This document shows, one piece after another, positions 6,328 to 6,328 of a DNA stretch of 6,328 bases; position 1 is the first letter of the stretch; the number at the start of each line of letters is the position of its first letter. The notes beneath the pieces were generated by a model. That model saw nothing but the letters and a program-made list of their open reading frames with translations. It did not search any database and was not told where the DNA came from. Source of the DNA: Corynebacterium sp. (lineage in GTDB: Bacteria > Actinomycetota > Actinomycetes > Mycobacteriales > Mycobacteriaceae); contig NZ_JASLIP010000010.1 of assembly GCF_030152825.1 (NCBI RefSeq), positions 1 through 6,328 on the forward strand, written 5' to 3'. The translations under genes and the position numbers were made by a program.

Positions 6328-6328
6328 G

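Noticed and set aside
1..6328. CRISPR array, tRNA, rRNA, insertion sequence or phage genes
   Set aside because: No regularly spaced repeats, cloverleaf-like structure, transposase motifs or phage-type proteins were seen; all long frames are explained by core metabolic genes.

Overview
The window is high-GC, tightly packed DNA with six genes, all on the + strand and all without internal stops. Codon use, leaderless-type promoter architecture, the actinobacterial form of the NadA Fe-S motif, and a cysteine desulfurase gene placed directly after nadC point to an actinobacterium of the order Mycobacteriales, most likely a Corynebacterium. The species assignment is inference.

Region 1 (1-4023) is the de novo NAD biosynthesis operon. 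It contains the 3' end of nadA (quinolinate synthase), nadB (L-aspartate oxidase), nadC (quinolinate phosphoribosyltransferase) and a class I cysteine desulfurase corresponding to nadS. NadB oxidises aspartate to iminoaspartate. NadA, a [4Fe-4S] enzyme, condenses it with dihydroxyacetone phosphate to quinolinate. NadC converts quinolinate to nicotinate mononucleotide. The desulfurase most plausibly supplies sulfur for the NadA cluster. nadA/nadB and nadC/nadS overlap by one base (stop and start share an A), which suggests translational coupling. Only the nadB-nadC junction has a real gap (109 bases).

Region 2 (4024-5442) begins with a short AT-richer spacer containing a hairpin, followed by a 12-TM major facilitator of the aromatic acid:H+ symporter (AAHS) type. 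Its position after the nad genes makes a pyridine-carboxylate substrate (nicotinate or quinolinate) an attractive but unproven guess.

Region 3 (5443-6246) holds a classical short-chain dehydrogenase/reductase of the YdfG-like type, probably transcribed from its own leaderless promoter.

Region 4 (6247-6328) has no gene. It holds a conspicuous AT-rich palindromic block: a long imperfect hairpin whose arms are each near-palindromic, followed by a second small inverted repeat around TATAAA. It is either a terminator or the operator/promoter region of the next gene outside the window. It is the least explained sequence here. Otherwise this is ordinary core-metabolism DNA; I saw no mobile element, CRISPR array, tRNA or rRNA.
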